From: Cupriavidus necator
Lineage (GTDB): Bacteria > Pseudomonadota > Gammaproteobacteria > Burkholderiales > Burkholderiaceae
DNA length: 64,000 nucleotides
Assembly (NCBI GenBank): GCA_022041995.1
Contig: CP074381.1
Location: forward strand, 2,232,001-2,296,000
Direction: 5' to 3'
In this document: piece by piece, positions 25,185 to 34,564 of the stretch
Numbering within the stretch: the first letter of the stretch is position 1
Layout: every line of letters begins with the position of its first letter
Translations under genes and position numbers: made by a program
The notes under the pieces: generated by a model
Databases searched by the model: none
The model's input: only the letters and a program-made list of their open reading frames with translations
Told to the model about the DNA's origin: nothing

Positions 25185-26793
25185 AAAGCTCGTTCTCGCC
25201 CATTTCTGGGTGGCATTCATCGCCTTTCTGGGCGCGATCCTGCTCGGCGAATGGCAGATGTTCATCCGCAGCCCGCTGGCGCAGTGGGTCAACAATCCCG
25301 AGCATTACTACCGCTCCGTCACCGCGCACGGCACGGTCATGGCGTACGTGATGCCCACGCTGGTAGCGATGGGGTTCGGCTACGCGGTCAGCGAACTCTC
25401 GCTCAAGCGGGCGCTGCTGGGCGTGCGCTGGGCGTGGATCGGCTACTGGCTGGTCATCGCCGGCACGGTGCTGGCGGCGGCGACCATGGGGCTTGGCAGG
25501 GCGTCGGTCCTGTATACCTTCTACCCGCCGATGATCGGCAGCCCGTTCTACTACTTCGGCGTAGTGCTGGTGGTGGTCGGCTCGTGGATATGGGTGGCGC
25601 TGATGTCGGTCAACCTGGCCGCCTGGAAGCGCGATAATCCGGGCGCGACCGTGCCGCTGGCCATGTACGGCATCGTGGCGGGCGCCTACCTTTGGGCATG
25701 GACCTCGCTGGGCGCGGCCATCGAAGTGCTGGTACTGATCCTGCCGGCATCGCTGGGGCTGACCGACACCATCAATGCCGGACTGGCACGGGTCTTTTTC
25801 TCCTGGACACTCCATGCCATCGTTTATTTCTGGCTGATTCCCGCCTATGTCGCCTTCTACAGCATCGTGCCGCGGGCCATCGGCGGACGGCTCTACAGCG
25901 ACACCATGGGCCGCGTGGCGTTCGCGCTGTTCCTGGTCTTCTCGATGCCGATTGGCATCCACCACCTGTTCGCCGATCCGCAAGTCGGCTCAGGCTTCAA
26001 GTTCGTCCATGCGGCGATGACGGCAATGGTGTCGGTCCCGACGCTGCTGACTGTCTTCACCATCGTCGCCTCGGTCGAGATCGCTGCCCGGTTGCGCGGC
26101 GGCCGCGGCGCGTTCGGCTGGTTGGCCGCGCTGCCGTGGCACAACCCGATGATGCTGGCTGTGACGTTCTCGTTCATCATGCTGGGCCTCGGTGGCGCGG
26201 GGGGCATCATCAACATGAGCTACCAGCTCAACGAGACGATCCACAACACCCAATGGGTGACCGGCCACTTCCACCTGATCTTTGGCGGCGCCATCGTCAT
26301 CATGTACATGGCGCTGGCCTACGACCTCTGGCCGCAGCTGACCGGCCGCGGGCCCCTGCCGGCCGGGCTGATGCGCCTGCAGCTGTGGCTTTGGTTCCTT
26401 GGCATGCTGGTGCTGTCGCTACCGTGGCACTGGGTAGGGCTGCTCGGCATGCCACGCCGCATGGCGTACTACGACTACAGCCACCCCGCGCTGCAGCCGC
26501 AGGCGTGGACGGTCATCGCCTCTACGCTCGGCGGGCTGGTGATGGTGCTGTCGGCGCTCCTCTTCGTCATCCTCCTCGCCGCCGGCCACCGCCGCCCGGC
26601 CGGCACGCCCGCGCCCTACACCTTCAGCGAGACGCTGCACCCGGAGGCGCGTCCTCCGGCAGCGCTGAACGGCCTGGGGCTGTGGGTGGCGATGATGATC
26701 GCGCTCACGCTGGTCAACTACGGTTATCCGATCGTCCAGCTGGCAGTGCTTGACAACGCGTCGGTGCCAGTGGTGCCGATTGGTAGCCGCTGA
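25171..26793 (+). CDS. Cytochrome c oxidase subunit I (ba3-type, B-family heme-copper oxidase)
   Basis: 540 residues, about thirteen membrane helices. Ligands are visible: low-spin heme His in TAHGTVMAY (near residue 52), CuB His in WTLHAIVYFWLIPAY with the cross-linked Tyr, the HH pair in GIHHLFADP, and the heme ligands in WVTGHFHLIFGG. The active-site Tyr pattern and lack of an A-family E/YS motif place it in the B-family. It reduces oxygen to water in the cytoplasmic membrane and pumps protons. GTG start overlaps subunit II, so both are translationally coupled. Such oxidases are usually used at low oxygen. Confidence 0.95.
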   Translation: MFLARKLVLAHFWVAFIAFLGAILLGEWQMFIRSPLAQWVNNPEHYYRSVTAHGTVMAYVMPTLVAMGFGYAVSELSLKRALLGVRWAWIGYWLVIAGTVLAAATMGLGRASVLYTFYPPMIGSPFYYFGVVLVVVGSWIWVALMSVNLAAWKRDNPGATVPLAMYGIVAGAYLWAWTSLGAAIEVLVLILPASLGLTDTINAGLARVFFSWTLHAIVYFWLIPAYVAFYSIVPRAIGGRLYSDTMGRVAFALFLVFSMPIGIHHLFADPQVGSGFKFVHAAMTAMVSVPTLLTVFTIVASVEIAARLRGGRGAFGWLAALPWHNPMMLAVTFSFIMLGLGGAGGIINMSYQLNETIHNTQWVTGHFHLIFGGAIVIMYMALAYDLWPQLTGRGPLPAGLMRLQLWLWFLGMLVLSLPWHWVGLLGMPRRMAYYDYSHPALQPQAWTVIASTLGGLVMVLSALLFVILLAAGHRRPAGTPAPYTFSETLHPEARPPAALNGLGLWVAMMIALTLVNYGYPIVQLAVLDNASVPVVPIGSR

Positions 26794-26829
26794 CTCGGCT
26801 GCTCACAGGCCAAACAGGAGACCCGGTCA

Positions 26830-27624
26830 ATGTCCGCGCACCACAACCCCATCGGCAGCAAGAGCGTATTGGCGCTGGTCGTGCTGACGGTGGTGCTGGC
26901 GCTGGTCGGCTTCATCTGGCTTCCCTCCGTACAAAACGATTTCTCCGCACGCGGCGTGTGGGACGCCATCTGCCGCGCCGCCGGCGCCCCTGCCAGCTGG
27001 AATAGCCAGCGCACCTCGCGCAACGGCCACATCGCCACCAATGTCGTGCTTGACCGGAGCATGGCCCACGCCGCTCCCGCCGACGTCATCGGCCGCGGCG
27101 CCACGCTGGCCCTGAACAATTGCACGATGTGCCACGGCGCGCGCGGCATGAGCGCGTCCAATGCGCCCAACCTTGCCGGCCAGTACCCGGAAGTCGTCAT
27201 CAAGCAGTTGCAGGATTACCGGTCCGGCAAGCGCGGCAGCGCAATCATGGAATCGCTGGCCCGCAACCTGTCCGAACGCGACATCACCGACCTCGCCGCC
27301 TACTACGCCTCGCTCCCCAAGGCCCGTACCGCACCGACCACCTACGACGAATCCCTGCCCCCACTCGTCCGCGTGGGCGACCCGCTGCGCAACGTCGCGC
27401 CGTGCATCTCGTGCCACGGCGGCGTAGACCAGAAGTTCGGCGCACCATGGCTGGAAGGCATGCCGCATGACTACCTCACCACTGAACTGCGCGCCTTTCG
27501 CAACGGGCAGCGGCGCAACGACGCCGAAGGCCAGATGCGCAACATGGCCAGGGCAATGACGGACAAGGAGATTGAAGAGGTGGCGGGTTTTTACGCACGA
27601 AAAGCGGCGGCCGAAGGGCAGTAG
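26830..27624 (+). CDS. Diheme cytochrome c, membrane-anchored
   Basis: 264 residues. One N-terminal membrane helix (SVLALVVLTVVLALVGFIWL) and two heme motifs, CTMCH near 98 and CISCH near 198, in the same c4-like layout as the first gene of the operon (LAGQYPEVVIKQLQDY; LEGMPHDYLTTELRAF). It is the last gene of the oxidase operon, 36 bases after subunit I, and probably a direct electron donor fixed at the membrane. A non-heme Cys near residue 47 (DAICRAAG) is unusual. Confidence 0.92.
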   Translation: MSAHHNPIGSKSVLALVVLTVVLALVGFIWLPSVQNDFSARGVWDAICRAAGAPASWNSQRTSRNGHIATNVVLDRSMAHAAPADVIGRGATLALNNCTMCHGARGMSASNAPNLAGQYPEVVIKQLQDYRSGKRGSAIMESLARNLSERDITDLAAYYASLPKARTAPTTYDESLPPLVRVGDPLRNVAPCISCHGGVDQKFGAPWLEGMPHDYLTTELRAFRNGQRRNDAEGQMRNMARAMTDKEIEEVAGFYARKAAAEGQ

Positions 27625-27795
27625 TCAAAGCACGAGTGCCCCACTTCACCCTCGCATCACCGCCCATGTGCGCCCGATAGGATCGGTAAATGACTCCTTG
27701 GTAGAGACCCGTGGCATGCGTCGACTGATCTAGCTTCATGACTAAGCAGGCGTGCAGCTGCCAATGGCCCTGAAAACCTGCTGGTCGCTAACGTT

Positions 27796-28578
27796 TCACG
27801 CCATGATATTGACGCCGCCATCCACATACAGCGTTTCGCCCGACAGCCGCCGGGCGTAGGGCGTGGCCAGGAAGGCGCAGGTGTACCCCACATCCATAAT
27901 GTCGACCAACTCGCCAAGTGGCGCGCGTTCCACAGCGTCAGCAAGCATCAGATCGAATCCCTTTAGCCCGGACGCAGCACGGGTCTGCAGCGGCCCAGGC
28001 GAGATCGCATGCACGCGGATGCCGCGCGGGCCCAATTCGTACGCGAGGTAGCGTGACACTGCTTCCAGGGCGGCCTTCACCGGACCCATGACGTTGTAGT
28101 TCGGCACCACCTTGTTGGCGCCGTGGTAGCTCATGGTGAACATGGTGCCACCATCGCTCATCAGAGGCGCCGCCAGCCGGGCCATGCGCACGAAGGAGTG
28201 GCAGGACACATCCATGGCCTTGGCAAAGCCTTCGGCCGAACAATCGAGCAGGCCGCCCTGCAGATCGTCTTTCGGTGCCCAGGCGACCGAATGCACCAGA
28301 ATATCGAGCTTTCCCCACTGCTCCCCGATTCGCGCGAACAACTGGTCCATTTCCGCCTGGCTCGTGACATCCAGGGGCAGAAAGATGGAAGCATCAAGCT
28401 CCTGCGCCACCGGCTCGACAAACTGGCGGGCCTTTTCGCTGGCATAAGTCATCGCGACCTCCGCTCCCAGTTCGCGGAAGGCTTTGGCGCACCCATAAGC
28501 AATGGAGTGTTCGTTCGCAATCCCGCAGACAAGTGCGCGGGCGTTGGCAAGAATCGGATGTTGCTGTGCTGCAGTCAT
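27796..28578 (-). CDS. fabI: Enoyl-[acyl-carrier-protein] reductase FabI
   Basis: 260 residues from the ATG at 28578. NAD-binding GIANEHSIAYGCAK, the 'SVAWAP' catalytic loop and the Tyr-x6-Lys pair in NYNVMGPVKAALE identify FabI, the NADH-dependent enzyme of the last reduction step in fatty-acid elongation. The end VDGGVNIM is also typical. The frame stays open far upstream into the ackA region, but that part is non-coding here. In this cluster it lies beside acetate kinase and phosphate acetyltransferase genes, so it may be a second fabI rather than the housekeeping copy. Confidence 0.95.
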   Translation of the reverse strand: MTAAQQHPILANARALVCGIANEHSIAYGCAKAFRELGAEVAMTYASEKARQFVEPVAQELDASIFLPLDVTSQAEMDQLFARIGEQWGKLDILVHSVAWAPKDDLQGGLLDCSAEGFAKAMDVSCHSFVRMARLAAPLMSDGGTMFTMSYHGANKVVPNYNVMGPVKAALEAVSRYLAYELGPRGIRVHAISPGPLQTRAASGLKGFDLMLADAVERAPLGELVDIMDVGYTCAFLATPYARRLSGETLYVDGGVNIMA

Positions 28579-28655
28579 GTCACTCTCTCCCGGATTCATC
28601 ATTGCCAGTGAACTGTGGATGACCATGCCGCTCCCTTGATCGGCTATGACGGCGG

Positions 28656-29845
28656 TCATCGTGCGGGCACTGCGAGGGCCTCCCTGGTATGCCTGGCAAT
28701 CATCAGTTCCTCGTTGGTCGGGATGACCCAGACTGGGACATGGCCCGAGGCCAAGCTGATGCGCGGTCCGTCGCCGGCGTTCGCCGCAGAATCGACGCTC
28801 ACGCCGAGCCATGCCGCCAGTTGGCATACGCGCTCGCGGATCGGCGCGGCATGCTCGCCAATGCCTGCGGTGAACACCAGCGCGTCCAGCCCCTGCGCGG
28901 CCGCGGCCAGCGAGCCAAGCTCCCGGGCGATGCGGTACGTGTACAACTCCACGGCAAAGCGGGCTTGCGCATCGTCGCTGGCGAGCAGCGCGCGCATATC
29001 GCTCGACAGGCCGGAGACGCCAAGCAGGCCGGACTTGCGGTAGATCAGGTCCTCGATGGCGTGGGCATCCATGCCGAGTTCGCGGATCAGGTACAGGATC
29101 ACGCCTGGATCGAGACTGCCGCAGCGGGTTCCCATCGGCAGGCCGTCCACCGCGGTAAAGCCCATGGTGCTGGCCACGCTGCGTCCCGCCACCAGCGCGC
29201 ACATGCTGCTGCCGTTGCCAAGGTGGGCGACGACGGTGCGGCCAGCCGCCGCGCCGGCATCAACGCTCGGGAGCACACTGGCGATGTACTCGTAGGACAG
29301 TCCGTGGAAGCCGTAGCGCCTGACGCCTCGCGCGGTCACCTCCGCTGGCAATGCGAATGCCTGTGCCACTTCCGGCTGCGCCCGGTGGAAGGCGGTATCG
29401 AAGCAGGCGACTTGCGGGAGTTCCGGACGCCGCTCGGCGAGGATGCGGATCGGCTTGAGGTTGTGGGGCTGGTGCAAGGGGGCGAGGGGGCAAAGCGTGT
29501 CCAGTTCCGCCAGCACCGCATCGGTCACCCTTGCTGGCTGGGTATAGCGTACCCCGCCATGCACCACCCGGTGCCCCACCGCGCTGAGCGCATGCCCTTC
29601 TCCGTGGCCGCGCAGGAAGTCCGCCAGGAAGGCGATGGCTCCCTCGTGCCCAAGCTCGGTGCCGGCATCCCACCGCCTGGTCTCGATCTCTGCCCCGCCG
29701 CGTCTGTCGCGCGGAACGCCGGCGTCGTGTAAAGCCCATCGATGCTGCCGCGCAGCACCAGCCTCAGTGTGTCGTCATGGGTATCGTAGGCACAGTACTT
29801 GATGCTCGATGAACCCGCATTCAGGACCAGGATCAATTCGGCCAT
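28656..29845 (-). pseudogene. ackA: Acetate kinase, single-base frameshift
   Basis: Converts acetyl phosphate and ADP to acetate and ATP. The N-terminal part has MAELILVLNAGSSSIKY, the phosphate-binding start of acetokinases; the C-terminal part has GHRVVHGG, FDTAFH, YGFHGLSY, AHLGNGSSMCA and FTAGIGEH, the full set of acetate-kinase signatures. They are in different frames and join at CCCC (29693-29696 on the plus strand); one extra base restores ATDAAGAEIETRRWD and a 396-residue protein, a normal length. The gene is four bases from pta, so the two form the usual ack-pta operon. Probably a sequencing artefact. Confidence 0.88.
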
Positions 29846-29849
29846 GACA

Positions 29850-30788
29850 TCACCCCGCCACCTGGCCGGATTGCCGGCGAGCGCTGGCCACCAGCGCGGC
29901 CACCGCGCAGGACGCCAGCCGGGTCGTGACGGAGTCAGCGCGGCTTGTCAGGATGATCGGCACCCGCGCGCCCAGCACGATGCCGGCGGCATCGGCGCCG
30001 GCCAGGAAGGTCAGGCTTTTGGCTAACATGTTGCCGGCGTCCAGGTCCGGCACCAGCAAGACATTGGCGCGCCCGGCCACCGGTGAATCAATCTTCTTGA
30101 TCCGCGCCGCATCCAGGTTGATGGCATTGTCCAGGGCAAGCGGTCCGTCGACGACCGCACCGGTGATCTGGTGGCGGTCAACCATCTTGCACAGCGCGGC
30201 GGCATCGAGCGTGGACGGCACCTTGGGGTTGACCGTCTCCATCGCCGAAAGAATCGCCACGCGCACCTCCTTGACCCGCAAGGCATGGGCCAGGTCGATC
30301 GCGTTCTGCAGGATGTCGGCCTTCTCGGCCAGCGTCGGGGCAATATTGACGGCGGCGTCGGTGACGATCAAAGCGTCCTCGTGGCCAGGCACGTCCATCA
30401 CGAAGCAGTGGCTGATGCGCCGGGCGGTACGCAAGCCGCTATCGCCCTTGACCACGGCTCCCATTAGCTCGTCGGTATGGAGACTGCCTTTCATCAAGGC
30501 CTCGGCCTTGCTTTCGCGCACCAGTTGCACGGCGGCAGCCGCTGCCGCGTGACTGTGCTCGGCATCGACAATCGGGTACTCGCGGATGTCAAGGCCGGCT
30601 GCGCGCGCGGCGTCCTCGATGCGGGAACGTGGCCCGACCAGGATCGGCGCGATCAGGCCCAGCCGTGCGGCCTCCACCGCGCCCTCCAGCGACGACTGGT
30701 CGCACGGATGCGCCACCGCGGTCGGCGTGGGCGGCATGGTCTTGCAGTAGTCAATCAGACGCTGGTACTTCTCATGCTTGGCGTTCAC
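29850..30788 (-). CDS. pta: Phosphate acetyltransferase/phosphotransbutyrylase family protein
   Basis: 312 residues from a GTG at 30788, supported by CAGGAG seven bases upstream; an ATG 24 bases earlier has a poorer ribosome-binding site. Conserved segments include ALMKGSLHTDELMGAV, RRISHCFVMDVPG, TDAAVNIAPTL, and VDGPLALDNAI, which are those of the short phosphotransacetylase/phosphotransbutyrylase family. It interconverts acyl-CoA and acyl phosphate, feeding acetate kinase. Directly adjacent to ackA and 66 bases after the DUF3141 gene. Confidence 0.92.
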   Translation of the reverse strand: MNAKHEKYQRLIDYCKTMPPTPTAVAHPCDQSSLEGAVEAARLGLIAPILVGPRSRIEDAARAAGLDIREYPIVDAEHSHAAAAAAVQLVRESKAEALMKGSLHTDELMGAVVKGDSGLRTARRISHCFVMDVPGHEDALIVTDAAVNIAPTLAEKADILQNAIDLAHALRVKEVRVAILSAMETVNPKVPSTLDAAALCKMVDRHQITGAVVDGPLALDNAINLDAARIKKIDSPVAGRANVLLVPDLDAGNMLAKSLTFLAGADAAGIVLGARVPIILTSRADSVTTRLASCAVAALVASARRQSGQVAG

Positions 30789-30854
30789 GGTTTGCTCCTG
30801 CGTCAGGTTCATCGGTGTCGGCTTGCAGCGAGGCATGCGCCCGCCGACAGCCCG

Positions 30855-33176
30855 CTACGATGCGCGGGTAAGCGGCACGGCCGCGCCGCGCACGCGTTCC
30901 GGCCTGGTGCCGAGCACCGTGCGGATCCGCTCCAGCATTGCCGCCTGCTCGACGGTGGGCGTGGCGCCAAGCACGCGCTCATCGGTACGCAGCTTCTCCG
31001 CCAGCGCCTGCAGCCGCTGGCGGTCGGCCTGATGCCTGAGCAAGGCCGGCAGCGTCGCGAGCGCCTCCTCGGGCGCGTAGCGCGTGATCAGTTCCTGCCG
31101 GCCGCGGATCTTGCGCCAGGCGTCCGGCTCCAGTTCGGGCAGCAGATCCGCATAGTCCGTGACCAACTCCTTGCGCAACTCCAGCCTGGACAGCGGCAGG
31201 GGCTCACCCTTACGGCTCAGCAGGCAGGCCAGCCGGGCAATGGCCTCGGCATATCCGCCTTGCCCGGCCGCGGCCAGCGCCGCTTTGACTTCCGGCAGGT
31301 CCCGCGGGGCGGTCGCCGCCGATGTACCCGCACGGGCGGAAGGCTCGCTCCTTGGCAGGAACGGGAACAGGTTGGCATACACGTTGAAAAAGGTGTACTC
31401 GGTCATCGCATCGCGTACGGCCCGAAATGCATCCAATCCAGCGCTGAGCACTTCCGCCCCCGCCTGTTCCTGCTGCCGCAGCGGATGGTCCGGTTCCAGC
31501 GCTTGCCGGTTTGCCTTGACCGCGTCGGCGGCAGGCTTCAACCATGCCATCCACGGATTCAGGTCCGAGAACAACCAGTTCTGCATGCGTAGCGGATGGA
31601 ATTCGCGCAGCACCCGCGCTGTCATCTCATTGGACACCGCCTGGACGTAAGGCTGCGCAAACAGCTCGTAGGCGCGCTGCGTGAAGTCCGACAGGTTGGC
31701 GACCGTCTGGAACGGCTTCTCGTCGACGCGCTCAAAGCGGTTAAGTCTGCTGGCAATCTCTTCGAGCGAGTGCTCCTCGAACTCGACCTCATACTCTACG
31801 CCATCGCTGCCCTTGCGCTCATGGATGACCATGCCGTAGAGCCCCGGCGGCAGCAGCTCGATGCTCTTGAGCACCGAGACGATCTGCGCGTGCTCCTTCT
31901 GCGCGACCTTGCCGGAGACGAAGATGCCGAGATGGCCGACGCTCCGGTGCATCATGCCGACGATCACCTGGCCGCGGGCCTTGATCTCCTCGGTACTGCC
32001 GTAGATGTCCACCACCCAATTGAATGCCTGCTGCGGCGGGGTGATATTGTCGCCCATCGAGGCAAACAGCACGATGGGCGAGCGGATCTCGCGTAAGTCG
32101 AACGCCTTGCCGCCGGCGTTTTTGACGTCACCCCCCCAGAGCTTGTTGCCGACGAACAGATTGCGCGTGATCCATTCGATCTCCTCGCGGTTCATCAGGT
32201 AGTAGCCGCCCCACCAGCGTTCGAATTCCAGAAAGCGCGGCGGCTCGGTATCGGCTTTCTCGTACAGGTTGTAGTACTTGTCCCAGAGACTGTTGGCCGG
32301 ATTCAGGTTCTCGAAATTCTGGACCAACCAGGCGCCGTCAAACTTGCCGTTGCCCAGATCCGCCGTGTACGAGGCCAGCCAGGTTCCGCCCAGGAGCCCG
32401 CCGGAATAGCGCATCGGGTTGTCGCCTTCGCCCTCGCTCCAGGCGCCGCTCCAGTACGACATCGGGGCGCCGTTGATCACGATCGGCCCGGTGTCGTCCG
32501 GGTCCGAGGCGCCGAGCATCATCGCGGCCCAGCCTCCCTGGCAGTTGCCGATGATCGCTGGCTTGGCGCTATGCGGATGCAGCGCACGCACTTTCTTGAT
32601 GAACTGTTGCTCGGCTTCGCATACGTCCAGCAGGGTCTGCCCCGGCTCGGGATCTCGGAAGAAGATGACGAAATACACGGGATGGCCCGCACGCATTGCA
32701 ACGCCGACCTGCGAGTCGTCCTTGAAACCACCGATCCCCGGGCCATGGCCGGCGCGGGGATCGATGATGACATACGGGCGGCGGCTATCGTCGATCGTCA
32801 CGCCATCGGGCGGGGTAATCTTCAACATGGCATAGTTGACGGGCCGCTCGAACTGGCGCCCATCCAGGACGGTCTCGTAGCCAAAATGCAGGACCGGCTT
32901 GAGCCCCTGCATGGTATTTTCGACAAAGTTGTTACCCCGTTGCCTGAGCGTGTCCCAGAACAGGACGGCACGCTGCATGCTGTCGATGGCATACGCATAG
33001 CCGCTCATCGGATCCATGCCGGCCACCGGCGTGGACGGACCGGCGCCCGGATCCCCAACGGCCTGCTGAACGCGGCCACTATAGGCCTCCTGCGCATGCT
33101 TCAGGCGCCTTTGCAGCACCATGCCGGTCTTAAGGCCAACTTCACGCGCGTGAACCAGTTGCTTTGCTGCATCCAT
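30855..33176 (-). CDS. DUF3141 protein, PhaC-like alpha/beta hydrolase
   Basis: 773 residues from the ATG at 33176, with GGAG upstream on the coding strand. The N-terminal half is an alpha/beta-hydrolase related to PHA synthases: YVIIDPRAGHGPGIGGF, then PAIIGNCQGGW, whose Cys212 occupies the nucleophile position of the PhaC box G-x-C-x-G-G. A likely catalytic Asp (ASMGDNITPP) and His (MHRSVGHLGIF) follow in the PhaC order. The C-terminal 350 residues are specific to DUF3141. No signal peptide. Function not established; a thioester-forming acyltransferase is plausible. Next to pta-ackA-fabI. Confidence 0.88.
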   Translation of the reverse strand: MDAAKQLVHAREVGLKTGMVLQRRLKHAQEAYSGRVQQAVGDPGAGPSTPVAGMDPMSGYAYAIDSMQRAVLFWDTLRQRGNNFVENTMQGLKPVLHFGYETVLDGRQFERPVNYAMLKITPPDGVTIDDSRRPYVIIDPRAGHGPGIGGFKDDSQVGVAMRAGHPVYFVIFFRDPEPGQTLLDVCEAEQQFIKKVRALHPHSAKPAIIGNCQGGWAAMMLGASDPDDTGPIVINGAPMSYWSGAWSEGEGDNPMRYSGGLLGGTWLASYTADLGNGKFDGAWLVQNFENLNPANSLWDKYYNLYEKADTEPPRFLEFERWWGGYYLMNREEIEWITRNLFVGNKLWGGDVKNAGGKAFDLREIRSPIVLFASMGDNITPPQQAFNWVVDIYGSTEEIKARGQVIVGMMHRSVGHLGIFVSGKVAQKEHAQIVSVLKSIELLPPGLYGMVIHERKGSDGVEYEVEFEEHSLEEIASRLNRFERVDEKPFQTVANLSDFTQRAYELFAQPYVQAVSNEMTARVLREFHPLRMQNWLFSDLNPWMAWLKPAADAVKANRQALEPDHPLRQQEQAGAEVLSAGLDAFRAVRDAMTEYTFFNVYANLFPFLPRSEPSARAGTSAATAPRDLPEVKAALAAAGQGGYAEAIARLACLLSRKGEPLPLSRLELRKELVTDYADLLPELEPDAWRKIRGRQELITRYAPEEALATLPALLRHQADRQRLQALAEKLRTDERVLGATPTVEQAAMLERIRTVLGTRPERVRGAAVPLTRAS

Positions 33177-33324
33177 GCCGTACTCCACTAGACATTCTGT
33201 GACAGGGACGCCACGGAGGCGGGGTGGGTCCACCGTGGCGATACCGCATTGACCGCCTTCGACCGCGGACGCCAGGAACCGGACCGCATGACCGGCGGGC
33301 CTGTCCTGGAACAATTCGGTGCTG

Positions 33325-33912
33325 CTACCTGGCTGCGGCCGGTTGCACGGACACAGCAACGGCCTCGGTATAAACTGCTTCGACCCGGTCGCCCTTCTTG
33401 ATCTCCTTAAGACGTTCCGGATCCTCGACCATCAGATCCACGGTGCGTCCCTTCGGACCCTTCAGGGTGACGGTCTTGGCGCTGGTGTTGACCGCGACAA
33501 CGTCGGCGGTGACGGTCACTTCCCTGCCGACTGTGCCGCCTGGCTTTGCTCCCGGCGCCGCACGGTCGGAGATCTCGCGCTCGTTCATGGCAAGCGGCCC
33601 CTTGCTCTTCTTGAGGCTCATGGTCAGGGCTTCCTTGTACTCGATCGTGACGGTATCGCCGACCTTGAGCTGTTCGAAGTTCCTCGCCTCCGGCCCCACG
33701 ACGAGGTCCGTGGTCTTGCCGTCAGCGGCTTTCAGCGAGACCGTTCGCGTCGGCGCATCGATCTTGACGATCTTGGCGGTGAGCTTCGCCGTGCCGGTCG
33801 CGGTCGCCTGTCCGGGCGACTGCGTGACATCCACGCGGGTTTCGGGTTGCGCCCACACAGAAGCGGTAGCCGCGGTCATCACCGCCGCAGCCAGTAGTGT
33901 CGTTCGTTTCAT
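33325..33912 (-). CDS. Exported protein with two internal repeats
   Basis: 195 residues with a signal peptide (MKRTTLLAAAVMTAATASVWAQ). Two related segments of about 55 residues follow: 'TAKIVKIDAPTRTVSLKAAD... DTVTIEYKEALTMSL' and 'TADVVAVNTSAKTVTLKGPK...DRVEAVYTEAVAVSV', each predicted as a small beta-barrel. They look like an internal duplication of an OB-like or SH3-like domain. A periplasmic protein of unknown function; neighbours on the same strand are DUF3141 and an RRM protein, with no clear link. Confidence 0.8.
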   Translation of the reverse strand: MKRTTLLAAAVMTAATASVWAQPETRVDVTQSPGQATATGTAKLTAKIVKIDAPTRTVSLKAADGKTTDLVVGPEARNFEQLKVGDTVTIEYKEALTMSLKKSKGPLAMNEREISDRAAPGAKPGGTVGREVTVTADVVAVNTSAKTVTLKGPKGRTVDLMVEDPERLKEIKKGDRVEAVYTEAVAVSVQPAAAR

Positions 33913-33976
33913 GCTGTATCCCCTCTGATCAGACTTGCATTGCGCCCATTTCGCGATGTCCTGTGCCGTCCTCGCT

Positions 33977-34231
33977 TCAGCTAAAGCGCTCTCTCAATAC
34001 GAGGGCGGTGATCGTGTGACTATTCCAAAACATGTTGTGAATACGCCCCCGCAGCTTGTCCAGGGTGTCGTCGTCGAGCGTATCGAAGGTCAGCCGCACG
34101 GCAGGCCTGGTGCCGTCGCCTTCGATGTGCTCGATGCTGGTGTATTCCGGGAACCCGTACTTCACCAGGAAGGCGCCGATTTCCTCATCCGTGGTTTTGG
34201 CGTCGAGGTTTCCAAGTAGGAGAATAGACAT
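33977..34231 (-). CDS. Small RRM-like RNA-binding protein
   Basis: 84 residues. The opening SILLLGNLDAKTTDEEIGAFLVKYGF resembles the RNP2 strand and first helix of an RNA-recognition motif (ILLLGNL), and 'RPAVRLTFD' corresponds to the RNP1 strand but lacks the aromatic residues, so RNA binding may be altered. One-domain RRM proteins of this kind occur in beta-proteobacteria. Start ATG at 34231 follows a GGTGAGTC stretch with a weak ribosome-binding site. Confidence 0.72.
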   Translation of the reverse strand: MSILLLGNLDAKTTDEEIGAFLVKYGFPEYTSIEHIEGDGTRPAVRLTFDTLDDDTLDKLRGRIHNMFWNSHTITALVLRERFS

Positions 34232-34305
34232 GACTCACCTTCGGAGTTAGGCCAGGAATCTGAAAATGCCGTCGACAGCATCGGTAGACGGCAGGCAAGC
34301 AGCGA

Positions 34306-34564
34306 GCCCTTGGACGTCTTCACAAGCGGGATGGGCAGGGTCCAGCCGTCTTTGCCCGCGGCGATGCGGGTGCGGTCGGCGCCATCGGGGCGGACCATGT
34401 GCGACTGGCTCCAGGCTTCCAGGAACTTGTAGCGCACCTCAGCACCGACAGGAGGAATCAGCAAGGTGTGCCGGCTGGGCTGGCGCATTCTGCGCATGGG
34501 CAGCGAGCGATAGCAAGGCCAAGCCTGCGAACATCCAAGCGCAGACGCAGCGGAGCAGACCCAT
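34306..34564 (-). pseudogene. Degenerate DUF2950 gene (signal peptide plus core fragment)
   Basis: The coding strand has GGAGG followed by an ATG at 34564 and a clean signal peptide (MGLLRCVCAWMFAGLALLSL, then AAHAQ). This frame stops soon after. Another frame carries 'VRYKFLEAWSQSH...GKDGWTLPIPLVKTSKG', the C-terminal GxDGWxxPIPLVKxxxGW signature of DUF2950 periplasmic proteins. Most of the central part is missing, so this is a deletion remnant. It borders the RRM gene. Confidence 0.65.

Noticed and set aside
27796..29202. A 468-codon frame suggesting a FabI fusion
   Set aside because: The first 200 codons are the shadow of acetate kinase in another frame; FabI starts at 28578 and has its normal length without them.
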